A DNA stretch of 64,000 bases from Symbiobacterium thermophilum IAM 14863. GTDB lineage: Bacteria > Bacillota > Sulfobacillia > Symbiobacteriales > Symbiobacteriaceae. Below the pieces are notes generated by a model that made no database searches, was not told where the DNA came from, and saw only the letters and a list, made by a program, of their open reading frames with translations. Positions 42,482-50,290 of this stretch are shown here, in pieces. The translations under genes were made by a program, and so were the position numbers. Location of the stretch: assembly GCF_000009905.1 (NCBI RefSeq), contig NC_006177.1:3482595-3546594 (forward strand). The letters run 5' to 3'. Positions within the stretch are counted from its first letter, which is position 1; every line of letters begins with the position of its first letter.

Positions 42482-43957
42482 TCACGGCGGTGTGGCGATG
42501 GGCAGCGATACCCGGACGACGGCCCCGCCCCCGTGCGCGTCGGCCAGCTCGAGGCGGCCGTCCGCGTTCTCCACGATGGCCTTTACGATGGGCAACCCCA
42601 TCCCCAGCGACGAGCCGGACTTGGTGGTGAAGAACGGCTCCAGGACGCGTTCGCGGATCGCCGGGTCGAAGCCGGGGCCGTTGTCTGCCACCTCGAGGTA
42701 AACCCGGTCGTCTGCCCACGTGCGCACGGCGATCTCCTTGTGGGGCCAATCCACCTCGTCGAGGGCCTGCATCGCGTTGTTGAGAAGGTTGAGCACCACC
42801 TCTTCCAGATTGACGCTGTAACCGAAGACCTTGGGAAGCTGGTCTGCCTTCTCCAGCCGCAGGCGGATGCCATGCGCCTGGATCCGGTTGTCCATGAGCA
42901 GCAGCGCCCGCTCCACCACCTCGTTCAGGTCGCAGTACTCGTACCGCTGATTGCGGCTGTTCTTCAGAACATCCCGCAGGTGGTTGACGATGCTGTCGAT
43001 GCGGTCCACCTGGCGGGAGATGCGGGACAGGATGGCCACGATCTCGTCGGCCTGCGGAGGATCGGCCTGCACCAACAGGCAGAGCCCCGTCTCCGCCAGA
43101 ACCCGGATCGCGTTGAGGGGCTGGTTGATCTCGTGGACGATTCCTCCGCCGATAATAGCCAGGGTCGTCACCCTCGCCGCCCGGTTGACCGCCTCCCGGG
43201 CCTCGGCGATGCGGGCCTCGGCCTCCTTCTGCGCGGTGATGTCCCGGCCCACCGACTGGCACTCCACGAGCCGGCCCTCGGCGTCGAAGATCCCCCGGTT
43301 GACGAACTGCACCCAGCCGACCCCGCCGTCGGGCCGCGGGATCCGCGCCTCGGTGACGGTGGTGGGGTTCTCCGGCGAGAGCACGGCCAGCTGCCGGTGC
43401 ACCACCTCCCGGTCTTCGGGGTGGATGAGCCGGATGAAGTCGCTTCCGAGCAGCTCCTCCTCGGATCGGCCGAAGTACCGGCAGAAGGCCGGGTTCACGA
43501 AGGTCAGCCTGCCGTCGGGGGTAAACCGCCGGATCAGGTCCGTCTGATCCTCCACCACGGCCCGATATCGGGGATCGCTCTCCCGCAGCCGCCCTTCGGG
43601 CGCTTCGGCCACCGGCCGCAGGAGCAGCTGGGTCAGCCCCTCCGGGCCGGGGCGCGCCGTGACGGCCACCCGAATGCGCCCACCGTCCCGCCGGACAGCG
43701 TCAGTGTCCGACGGGTCCTCCTGTCGCCGGCCCAAAAGGGCTTCCCCATCGGGTAACACAGCGCCGACCGCCAGCCCGGGCAGCGCTTCAGGGCTGCATC
43801 CGAGCAGGCGTCCGGCGCTGGGATTGCCGTACCGGATCCGGCCGTCTGCCCCGACCAGCAGCACGGGCTCGGACAAGGGGTCCAGCAGTCCTCTTAGCCA
43901 GGACGGCAAAGGGACTCTCTCACCCGCTTGCGCAGCGATGGTCGTTCCCTCCTTCAC
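42482..43957 (-). CDS. Soluble PAS-PAS sensor histidine kinase
   Basis: The 491-residue protein has no transmembrane segment. Two PAS domains (about 25-110 and 130-250, the second with FVNPAFCRYFGRSEEELLG) precede the phospho-acceptor GGGIVHEINQPLNAIR (about 275) and an ATPase domain with NLLNNAMQAL and GMGLPIVKAIVE. The H-box type is that of NtrB/DctB kinases, which pair with sigma-54 activators. PAS domains could sense redox, gas or metabolite signals. The GTG at 43957 has no ribosome binding site; AAGGAGGG inside the ORF lies 7 nt before an ATC codon at 43939, so the true start is uncertain. Confidence 0.88.
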   Translation of the reverse strand: MKEGTTIAAQAGERVPLPSWLRGLLDPLSEPVLLVGADGRIRYGNPSAGRLLGCSPEALPGLAVGAVLPDGEALLGRRQEDPSDTDAVRRDGGRIRVAVTARPGPEGLTQLLLRPVAEAPEGRLRESDPRYRAVVEDQTDLIRRFTPDGRLTFVNPAFCRYFGRSEEELLGSDFIRLIHPEDREVVHRQLAVLSPENPTTVTEARIPRPDGGVGWVQFVNRGIFDAEGRLVECQSVGRDITAQKEAEARIAEAREAVNRAARVTTLAIIGGGIVHEINQPLNAIRVLAETGLCLLVQADPPQADEIVAILSRISRQVDRIDSIVNHLRDVLKNSRNQRYEYCDLNEVVERALLLMDNRIQAHGIRLRLEKADQLPKVFGYSVNLEEVVLNLLNNAMQALDEVDWPHKEIAVRTWADDRVYLEVADNGPGFDPAIRERVLEPFFTTKSGSSLGMGLPIVKAIVENADGRLELADAHGGGAVVRVSLPIATPP

Positions 43958-43974
43958 GAGGTGGGGTCGGCTCG

Positions 43975-44004
43975 ATTATATCCCTCGGCTGCGACGCGGC
44001 CCAA
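43975..44004 (-). promoter_or_regulatory. Sigma-A promoter of the kinase-regulator operon
   Basis: On the minus strand TTGGGC (43999-44004) and a perfect TATAAT (43975-43980) are 18 nt apart. Transcription would start about 10 nt before the GTG at 43957, giving an almost leaderless mRNA. Confidence 0.65.
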
Positions 44005-44590
44005 TAGATCGTCAGGTTAAACTCTTTCTAACCCAAAGGTCTTAGGAGCGGCCTGTCCGAGGGAGGCCATTGGTCCGACCAATAGGGTCACAGCAATTGT
44101 CTGCGATTTCATCCTGCGCGGGTCAGGACGCCTCGGGTCCTGGTCCCCCATGGAGGGCCCGGAAGGGCTCGGCCGGTCGTGCTATGCGGCGTCCAGGCGC
44201 AGCGCCGGAGTTGCCGGCTCCTCCGGCCCCGCTCGTGTGCGTCCTGGCCGAGCTGCCCGCACGGCCGCGCAGCCGGGTATGGACAGAAGGACTATAAGGC
44301 GCCGAAGGTTTACAGATCAGGTCTAGCGGCAATAGCAACACGGGAGCCGGTGCGGTTGGTACGGCCGCAGGCACACCGGCGGGCCGCCCGACGCCCCTGG
44401 GCCGCAGGACGGCGGAGACGTCGGAAGAGCAGGACTGCAAGTATAGGTGCGAGTATTCTCCGTATAGCCATCCCCGGAAGGGAGAAGGCGGCGCGAGGGG
44501 TCCCGCTGGCCTTCGCCACGGGCCGTCGGAGGCCGACTTCAGGAACCGGCACGCGGGAGGGGCCGATCCTGGCAGACTGAGCACGCACAT
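44005..44590. other. Long GC-rich intergenic region with a palindrome
   Basis: No gene here has a ribosome binding site and family support. The one clear element is ATTGGTCCGACCAAT (44069-44083), a perfect 7-bp inverted repeat around one base, about 65 nt upstream of the kinase promoter. Short ORFs on both strands are Arg-rich and look non-coding. Confidence 0.4.
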
Positions 44591-44617
44591 GAAAAACCCG
44601 ACCGCCTCCGGTCGGGT
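44591..44617 (-). terminator. Terminator of the phosphatase gene
   Basis: On the minus strand ACCCGACCG and CGGTCGGGT form a 9-bp stem with a 4-nt loop, followed by TTTTC. Confidence 0.85.
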
Positions 44618-44653
44618 GTAGTCCGACGAGGGAACGGGATGACGACTGGGGCG

Positions 44654-45265
44654 TCACGCCGTCCAGACCTGGCCGGTGTCGATGTCCAGCAGAGTCAGGA
44701 CGCCGCCGTACACGGCGCCGGTGTCGATTCCGACCTTGTCCTCGCCGTACCACGGTTCCCACCGTTCCTCCCCGTGCAGCAGGCAGGTGGGGGTGTGGCC
44801 GAAGTAGACCCGCTTGCCGCGATACTGGCTGAGAAACGGCTCCCGGATCCACACCTTGTCCTGATCGGACTGTTCGCTGAGCGGCACGCCGGGGGCCAGG
44901 CCCGCATGCACCATGATGCAGTCCGGCTCCTCGTGATGGGTGGGCAGCCCTTCCAGGAACCGCACCCACCGTTCCGGGATGAAGCCGCCGAACTCCGCCA
45001 GCGTCGTGTACCCGCCGTTGTAGACCCACCGCTGCAGGTTGCTCGGGTCGTAATAGGTGCTGACCAGCATCAGGTCGTGATTGCCGAGCAGGGCGACGGC
45101 CCCGCTGCGGACCAGCCGCTCCACGATCTCCAGCGTCCCTTTGGAGTCCGACCCCCGGTCGATGTAGTCGCCCAGCAGGAAGAGACGGTCAGTCGACGGG
45201 TTGTAGTGGGCCATCTCCAGTACCTTCAACAGCCGTCGGCTCTCGCCGTGAATGTCTGAAACCAC
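44654..45265 (-). CDS. PPP-family metallophosphatase (serine/threonine phosphatase-like)
   Basis: The protein has the PPP signatures SDIHGE, GDYIDRGSDS and LLGNHDLM plus a late VHAGLAPG and FGHTPT, i.e. the two-metal active site of phosphoprotein phosphatases, close in size to bacterial PrpE/ApaH-like enzymes. It may dephosphorylate proteins or dinucleotides. The start is unusual: the GTG at 45265 lacks a ribosome binding site, but a perfect AAAGGAGG lies 8 nt before an in-frame CTG at 45283, which would add LARRRL. Other genes here use TTG and GTG freely, so CTG is plausible. Confidence 0.85.
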   Translation of the reverse strand: MVSDIHGESRRLLKVLEMAHYNPSTDRLFLLGDYIDRGSDSKGTLEIVERLVRSGAVALLGNHDLMLVSTYYDPSNLQRWVYNGGYTTLAEFGGFIPERWVRFLEGLPTHHEEPDCIMVHAGLAPGVPLSEQSDQDKVWIREPFLSQYRGKRVYFGHTPTCLLHGEERWEPWYGEDKVGIDTGAVYGGVLTLLDIDTGQVWTA

Positions 45266-45414
45266 CAGCCTGCGCCGTGCCAGACTGACCGCCTCCTTTC
45301 GGCCGAGTGCGATGAGCTTCCGCCCTACTGTATGATTCAGTGAAACATGGCTTACGTTCGCTCAGCGCCGCCCCTCCGCAGTGCCGCATGTCCATCACGA
45401 GGAGGCGAGGTTTC

Positions 45415-46038
45415 GTGAAGATCGCCGTGATCGGCGCCACGCGCGGCATCGGCCTTGAAGTGGTGAAGCAGGCCCTGGAGGACGACCATGACGTCACGGC
45501 ACTCGTCCGCGACCCGGACCGGATGCCGGTCCGCCACCCGCGCCTTCACCTCGTCCAGGGGGATGCCCGCGATCCGGAATCCGTCGCGACGGCGGTCCAT
45601 GGGCAGGACGTCGTCTGCGACTGTCTGGGCACCAAGAACGTGTTCGCCAGGACGACGCTGTTTTCCACCTGCGCACAGAACCTCGCCAGAGCGCTCAGAC
45701 CCGAGCAGCTGCTCATCGCCGTCACCGGCATCGGAACCGGCGACAGCCGGGGACACGGAACGTTCCTGTACGACCACGTGGTGCTCCCGCTGGTGTTGGG
45801 CCGGATCTATGCCGACAAGGAGCGCCAGGAGCGCATCATCAGGGACCACATCGAGCGCTGGATCATCGTCCGCCCCGGTATCCTGACCAACGGACCGCGC
45901 ACGGGGCGTTACCGGGCACTGGTCGACCTGCACGGCGTCCGCGGCGGGAGGATCTCCCGGGCCGATGTGGCCGATTTCGTGCTTTCACAGGCCAAGTCGC
46001 CGACGTTCATCGGGAAGACGCCGCTGCTGATTTCCTGA
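45415..46038 (+). CDS. NAD(P)-binding SDR/NmrA-like protein
   Basis: The 207-residue Rossmann-fold protein starts VKIAVIGATRGIGLEVVKQAL, a glycine-rich NAD(P)-binding motif, followed by an acidic-loop region VQGDARDPESV and DVVCDCLGTKN. It belongs to the atypical SDR group (NmrA, flavin or biliverdin reductase-like), whose members are reductases or redox sensors. Substrate unknown. The GTG at 45415 has GGAGGCGAGG just upstream. It stands alone, divergent from the phosphatase gene. Confidence 0.82.
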   Translation: MKIAVIGATRGIGLEVVKQALEDDHDVTALVRDPDRMPVRHPRLHLVQGDARDPESVATAVHGQDVVCDCLGTKNVFARTTLFSTCAQNLARALRPEQLLIAVTGIGTGDSRGHGTFLYDHVVLPLVLGRIYADKERQERIIRDHIERWIIVRPGILTNGPRTGRYRALVDLHGVRGGRISRADVADFVLSQAKSPTFIGKTPLLIS

Positions 46039-46144
46039 TTGGGGTACGCCGCAGCAGAATACAAGATGCGGGTCGACACCCAGGCTGCACCAGATGTCGT
46101 CCCGCGATTCCATCAGTCTTCTCGAGTCGTATGGTTGCGCCACT

Positions 46145-46630
46145 TTACTTGTGGTACTTCTCCCCCCGGTTAATCTTAAACGCCCTGTAGATTTGCTCCA
46201 GCAGAATCAGCGGCACCATCTGATGCAGGAACGTCATCCGCCCCAGCGAGAGCGTCGTGCCCGCGCGGGCCAGCACCGCCGGGTCCAGCCCCAGCGAGCC
46301 GCCGATGACGAAGGCCAGGTTGGCGTCCCCGTGCAGGGCACGCTCCGCCAGGAAAGCCGCCAGCTCCTCGGACGAAAAGTTCTTCCCCCGCCCGTCCAGC
46401 ACCACCACGTGCTCCTGGCCACCCTGGTCGAGGGCGCGGAGAAGCCGCTCCCCCTCCCGCTGCATCACCTGGGCCTCCTGGGCCGGCGAGGCACCGTCCG
46501 GGATCGGCTCGTCCGGCACCGTCACGATCTCCACCCGGGCGTAGGGACGCAGCCGCTTCAGGTACTCCTGCACCCCGTCCTGCAGGTACTTCTCCTTCAC
46601 CTTGCCCACCGTCACCAGCCGGATCCGCAA
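46145..46630 (-). CDS. rlmH: 23S rRNA (pseudouridine1915-N3)-methyltransferase RlmH
   Basis: The 161-residue SPOUT methyltransferase has the family ending YRAFKINRGEKYHK and the SAM knot FVIGGSLGLDPAVLARA. It methylates pseudouridine 1915 in helix 69 of 23S rRNA. The TTG at 46630 is chosen because GGGAGGTGG lies 4 nt upstream. In many Firmicutes rlmH lies near the wal operon and the origin, as here. Confidence 0.92.
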   Translation of the reverse strand: MRIRLVTVGKVKEKYLQDGVQEYLKRLRPYARVEIVTVPDEPIPDGASPAQEAQVMQREGERLLRALDQGGQEHVVVLDGRGKNFSSEELAAFLAERALHGDANLAFVIGGSLGLDPAVLARAGTTLSLGRMTFLHQMVPLILLEQIYRAFKINRGEKYHK

Positions 46631-46654
46631 GCCGCCACCTCCCGTGCACGCATG

Positions 46655-46680
46655 AGGCGGTGCCCTCCCGGGCACCGCCT
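46655..46680 (-). terminator. Hairpin between murA and rlmH
   Basis: AGGCGGTGCCC and GGGCACCGCCT form an 11-bp stem with a 4-nt loop, 11 nt past the murA stop. No T tract follows, so termination may be partial. Confidence 0.55.
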
Positions 46681-46691
46681 CTAGTGTTCCG

Positions 46692-47966
46692 CTAGACCAC
46701 CGCCGCTCCCTGCCGCTCCATCTGCACGTCAGCGCCCAGGGCCAGCAGCTTCTGCTCCAGCTTCTCGTACCCGCGCTGCACGTGCTCCATGCCGTAGATG
46801 GTCGTCTCGCCCTCCGCGGCCAGCCCGGCGATGACCAGGGCGGCGCCGGCCCGGATGTCGGTGGCCTCCACGGGCGCCCCGTACAGCTGCTCCACGCCCT
46901 TCACGATGGCCGTGCGCCCCTCCACCCGGATCTGCGCGCCCATGCGCACCAGCTCCGGCACGAACCGGAACCGGTCCTCGTAGAGCGTCTCGGTGATGTA
47001 GCTCGTCCCCTCGGCCAGGGAGAGCAGGGCCGTCATCTGGCTCTGGGCGTCCGTCGGGAAGCCGGGGTACGGCAGGGTCTTCACGTTGATGGCCTTCGGC
47101 CTCTCGCGGCCGACCACCCGCACCGCGTCGCCCAGCTCGTGGACCTCGACCCCCGCCTCCCGGAGCTTCGCCATGATCGGCGTGATGTGCGTGGGAATCA
47201 CGTTCTGCAGGGTCACGTCGCCCTGCGTCATCGCCGCCGCCATCATCCAGGTGCCCGCCTCGATGTCGTCCGGGATGACCGTCTGGGTCGCGCCGACCAG
47301 CCGGTCGACGCCCCTGACCCGGATCGTGTCGGTCCCCGCGCCGGTCACCTTGCCGCCGCAGGCGTTGATGAAGTTGGCGACCGCCACCACGTGCGGCTCC
47401 CGGGCGCAGTTCTGGATGACGGTGGTGCCCTCCGCGAGCGACGCCGCCAGCATCACCTGAATCGTGGCGCCGACGCTGATGATGTCCAGGTACACGTGCG
47501 CCCCCCGCAGCCGCCGGGCCCGGGCCCGGATGATCCCGCGGTCCATCCAGATCTCCGCGCCCAGGGCCGACAACCCTTTGAAGTGCTGGTCGACCGGGCG
47601 GTGGCCGATGTTGTCGCCGCCGGGCATGGGCACGCTCGCCTCACCGTAGCGGGCGAGCATCACCCCGAGCAGGTAGTAGGACGCGCGGATCGACGACGCC
47701 AGGTGGTAGTCCGGCTCGCCGGGACGGACCCCGCCGGTATGTACCGTGAGGATGCCGTGCACCGGGTCCCAGTCGACCCGGGCGCCCAGTCCGGTGAGCA
47801 GCTTCCGGTACACCATCACGTCGTGAATCTGGGGAACGTTCTCCAGCCGGCTCGTCCCATCCGCGAGCAGTGTGGCGGCGATCAACGGAAGCGTGGCGTT
47901 CTTCCGCCCGCCGACCCGAATCGTCCCCTGCAGCGGGCGGCCGCCGCGAATCCTCAACGTCGTCAA
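46692..47966 (-). CDS. murA: UDP-N-acetylglucosamine 1-carboxyvinyltransferase (Cys to Asp form)
   Basis: The 424-residue MurA performs the first committed step of peptidoglycan synthesis, adding enolpyruvyl from PEP to UDP-GlcNAc. The N-terminal GGRKNATLP carries the catalytic Lys-Asn pair. The active-site loop reads PGGDNIGHRPVDQH, so the usual Cys (C115 in E. coli) is Asp at 118. Asp in this position is known from Mycobacterium and Chlamydia MurA and makes the enzyme insensitive to fosfomycin. The TTG at 47966 has AAGGAGG upstream. It follows yycI on the same strand and probably belongs to the wal operon. Confidence 0.92.
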   Translation of the reverse strand: MTTLRIRGGRPLQGTIRVGGRKNATLPLIAATLLADGTSRLENVPQIHDVMVYRKLLTGLGARVDWDPVHGILTVHTGGVRPGEPDYHLASSIRASYYLLGVMLARYGEASVPMPGGDNIGHRPVDQHFKGLSALGAEIWMDRGIIRARARRLRGAHVYLDIISVGATIQVMLAASLAEGTTVIQNCAREPHVVAVANFINACGGKVTGAGTDTIRVRGVDRLVGATQTVIPDDIEAGTWMMAAAMTQGDVTLQNVIPTHITPIMAKLREAGVEVHELGDAVRVVGRERPKAINVKTLPYPGFPTDAQSQMTALLSLAEGTSYITETLYEDRFRFVPELVRMGAQIRVEGRTAIVKGVEQLYGAPVEATDIRAGAALVIAGLAAEGETTIYGMEHVQRGYEKLEQKLLALGADVQMERQGAAVV

Positions 47967-48013
47967 AGCGTTTCCTCCTTGCCGGTCTGGCCACACTTAC
48001 TGGGGCACCCAAG

Positions 48014-48871
48014 TCATGATTCGAGTTCACCGTTGAAGGCGTTTACATAATAGACCTGACCGTTGTCCAGCGTGATGCGCCATACCGGGACCGTCTCCCA
48101 GGCGCTGATCTCCTCCGCACCGGGCACCGTCACCGAAGGTCCCGAATAGTAGCCCAGCCGGACGTCCACGATGGTGCGGACCTGGCCGTCGCCGGGCTCG
48201 AGGTGGCCGGCCAGGCGCAGCAGGGCCTCGGACGCGGCCCGGACCGCCTTCGGCGCTCCGGGCTTGAATCCCACCGGCTCCACCCAGTGGTGCGCGACCC
48301 GCTCGACCCCCTGCGGCGACAGGTAGACCCGCAGGTATCCCGAGAAGACCGGCAACCCGTCGTAGGTGGGCACGAACTCCACCATCGCTCCGTTTTCCCG
48401 CAGGAAGATCCCCGAGAGCTGCACGTCATGCGGAAAGAGCCCGTTCGCCCTCAGGAAGTCCTCGGCCACCTGGCGCAGCAGGAGCCGGTCCGACAGGTCC
48501 ACCGGGGTGCCGCCTGCCCCGTCGACAGGCTCCAGCACCGTCTCCCGCGCGGCCGCGTCGTACCGGGACCGCAGCCGGGAAGCGGCGGGCGCTCCTTCAG
48601 AGGGTTCGTCCACCGGCGGCGCTTTGGTGGGGTTCGGCCGGAACTCGACCCGCAGGAAGCGCATGGGGTGAGGCGTGGTGGGGAGGGTAACGGCGTTGGG
48701 CAGGATGAGCCCCCGCTCATCCAGCCGGGTGCGCAGCTGGACCAGTTGGGACCGGGCGGTGGGCTCGCCGGGATCCAGTTCGCCCTTCGGCCCCCAGAGC
48801 GAGTACGCCAGGATCAGGTTGACCACGGTGAAGGCCGCGATCAGGATGGCGCGTGCCCGCGTCCAGTCCAA
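48014..48871 (-). CDS. yycI: WalK regulatory protein YycI (WalI)
   Basis: The 285-residue protein has one N-terminal transmembrane segment (about 6-25) and an extracytoplasmic YycI domain, ending with WRITLDNGQVYYVNAFNGE. YycI with YycH binds the transmembrane part of WalK and tunes its kinase activity (Bacillus knowledge). The position after yycH and WalRK supports the assignment, as family members diverge strongly. The start is a TTG at 48871 after GGGGGTGGGGAA. Confidence 0.82.
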   Translation of the reverse strand: MDWTRARAILIAAFTVVNLILAYSLWGPKGELDPGEPTARSQLVQLRTRLDERGLILPNAVTLPTTPHPMRFLRVEFRPNPTKAPPVDEPSEGAPAASRLRSRYDAAARETVLEPVDGAGGTPVDLSDRLLLRQVAEDFLRANGLFPHDVQLSGIFLRENGAMVEFVPTYDGLPVFSGYLRVYLSPQGVERVAHHWVEPVGFKPGAPKAVRAASEALLRLAGHLEPGDGQVRTIVDVRLGYYSGPSVTVPGAEEISAWETVPVWRITLDNGQVYYVNAFNGELES

Positions 48872-48922
48872 TTCCCCACCCCCTAAACGAAACAGACGCA
48901 GAAAAGGTTACGGCCGTTTGCG

Positions 48923-50290
48923 CTAATGCAGGACTTTGGGCGGCAGCGGGAACTCCCGGGCGACCGCGTTGACGTAGACCTCGGTGCTGCCCGCCTGGAT
49001 GACCCAGGTCGGCTCGGCCGTCCACGGCTCGCCGGCCCCGGCGGGAGGCCTGAGGAGGTACGTCAGGTACATGGCCCGCACCGGTTCCGACGAGAGCAGA
49101 GGCGCCGCGGGGAGGGCGTGGGCCAGGGCGTCCTCAGGGGGCACGAGGGGAAGCAGGGCCTCCTCGAACGTCACGTTGGCCACCGTGGGGGTGCGCTCGA
49201 AGTAGACCACCCGCGCCGCGGCGGAGACATGCACCTGCATGGCGCCGGGCAGGGACTGGACCGGGTACCGCCCACCGGTATGAACTTCGAAGGCAAGCCG
49301 GCCGACGCCTGCGTCCCGCTCGTACCGATGCAGTACCACATCCTGGGGCCAGCCGCCCCGGGAGCCGACCCACTGCCCGGCCGCCTCCAGCGCCTGTTCC
49401 AGCTCCGGCGAGGCGGCCGGAGCAGATCCCTCGGCGGTCCGGTACTGCAGCACGCCCGCCCCGGTGATCCGGAGCAGCCTCCGGCCGTCGGTGAGGCTGC
49501 GGGCGTCCTGTTCGTCGATCTGCCGGACCACGCTGAGGTCCGGGAAGTAACGGGCCTCCTCCTCCCACAGGTCCGGCATCAGGACCGTGACCTCCGCCGC
49601 CGGCCAGGCCTTCACGTCAGGCACCATCAGCCCGGGTGCGGCCGTGACCTGCAGCCCGTCCAGGACCAGCTCCCGGTACGGCCCGAACAGCGTCGGGTCC
49701 AGCCGTTCGACGTGGGCGACCAGAGCCGCCCGCTGGTCCTCCGGCAGGTCCGCGAGGTACAGCTCAAAGCCGAGCGGCCCGGAAAGGTAGACCGCGGGCC
49801 GCTCCCCCAGGGTCACGATCACCCGGTCCACCAGCATCGACCCATTGCGCAGGAACGGCGCCTGCCACTGCAGCAGGTCGGCCCACTGGCCGACCTGCAG
49901 CGCCGTGGGCAGGAAGAGCTCCAGCGATGGCGCGCCGGCATCGCCCCGCGGCACCTGATCGATCAGGGTCGCGCCGCCCCGCACGTCCAGGCCGGTGAGC
50001 GCCTTCCGGATCCGCTGCCAGGAGGTGCTGTAGGTGGGAGAGCCGGCGTGCAGTTCCGCCCGTCCGCCGTCCGCCCGCGCGACCACGATACGCTCGGGAC
50101 GGAAGATCTCCGGCATCTCCCGCACGATGGGGACCGGCTGCTGCTGCAGGCTCGGCTCGGTGGTGTCGCTGTCGCCGAAGAGCGGCTCCGGATACCAGAC
50201 GCGGACCGTGAGCACCACGCTGGTCAGCACCAGCGCCGCCAGCAGGAGGTCCAGCAGCACCTCGCGCGCCCGGCCGGAAGGCTTCGTCAT
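48923..50290 (-). CDS. yycH: WalK regulatory protein YycH (WalH)
   Basis: The 455-residue protein has one transmembrane segment (about 10-29) and a large extracytoplasmic YycH domain. It acts with YycI on WalK. The ATG at 50290 overlaps the walK stop (ATGA), implying translational coupling. Sequence similarity in this family is low, so the call rests on topology, size and its place in the walRK-yycHI order. Confidence 0.82.
   Translation of the reverse strand: MTKPSGRAREVLLDLLLAALVLTSVVLTVRVWYPEPLFGDSDTTEPSLQQQPVPIVREMPEIFRPERIVVARADGGRAELHAGSPTYSTSWQRIRKALTGLDVRGGATLIDQVPRGDAGAPSLELFLPTALQVGQWADLLQWQAPFLRNGSMLVDRVIVTLGERPAVYLSGPLGFELYLADLPEDQRAALVAHVERLDPTLFGPYRELVLDGLQVTAAPGLMVPDVKAWPAAEVTVLMPDLWEEEARYFPDLSVVRQIDEQDARSLTDGRRLLRITGAGVLQYRTAEGSAPAASPELEQALEAAGQWVGSRGGWPQDVVLHRYERDAGVGRLAFEVHTGGRYPVQSLPGAMQVHVSAAARVVYFERTPTVANVTFEEALLPLVPPEDALAHALPAAPLLSSEPVRAMYLTYLLRPPAGAGEPWTAEPTWVIQAGSTEVYVNAVAREFPLPPKVLH

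Noticed and set aside
44310-44480. Small minus-strand ORF encoding a possible membrane peptide
   Set aside because: One hydrophobic segment followed by an Arg-rich tail, no ribosome binding site, no likeness to known proteins.
44179-44580. 133-codon plus-strand ORF in the long gap
   Set aside because: It is Arg-rich with no family likeness and no ribosome binding site; typical of open frames in GC-rich DNA.
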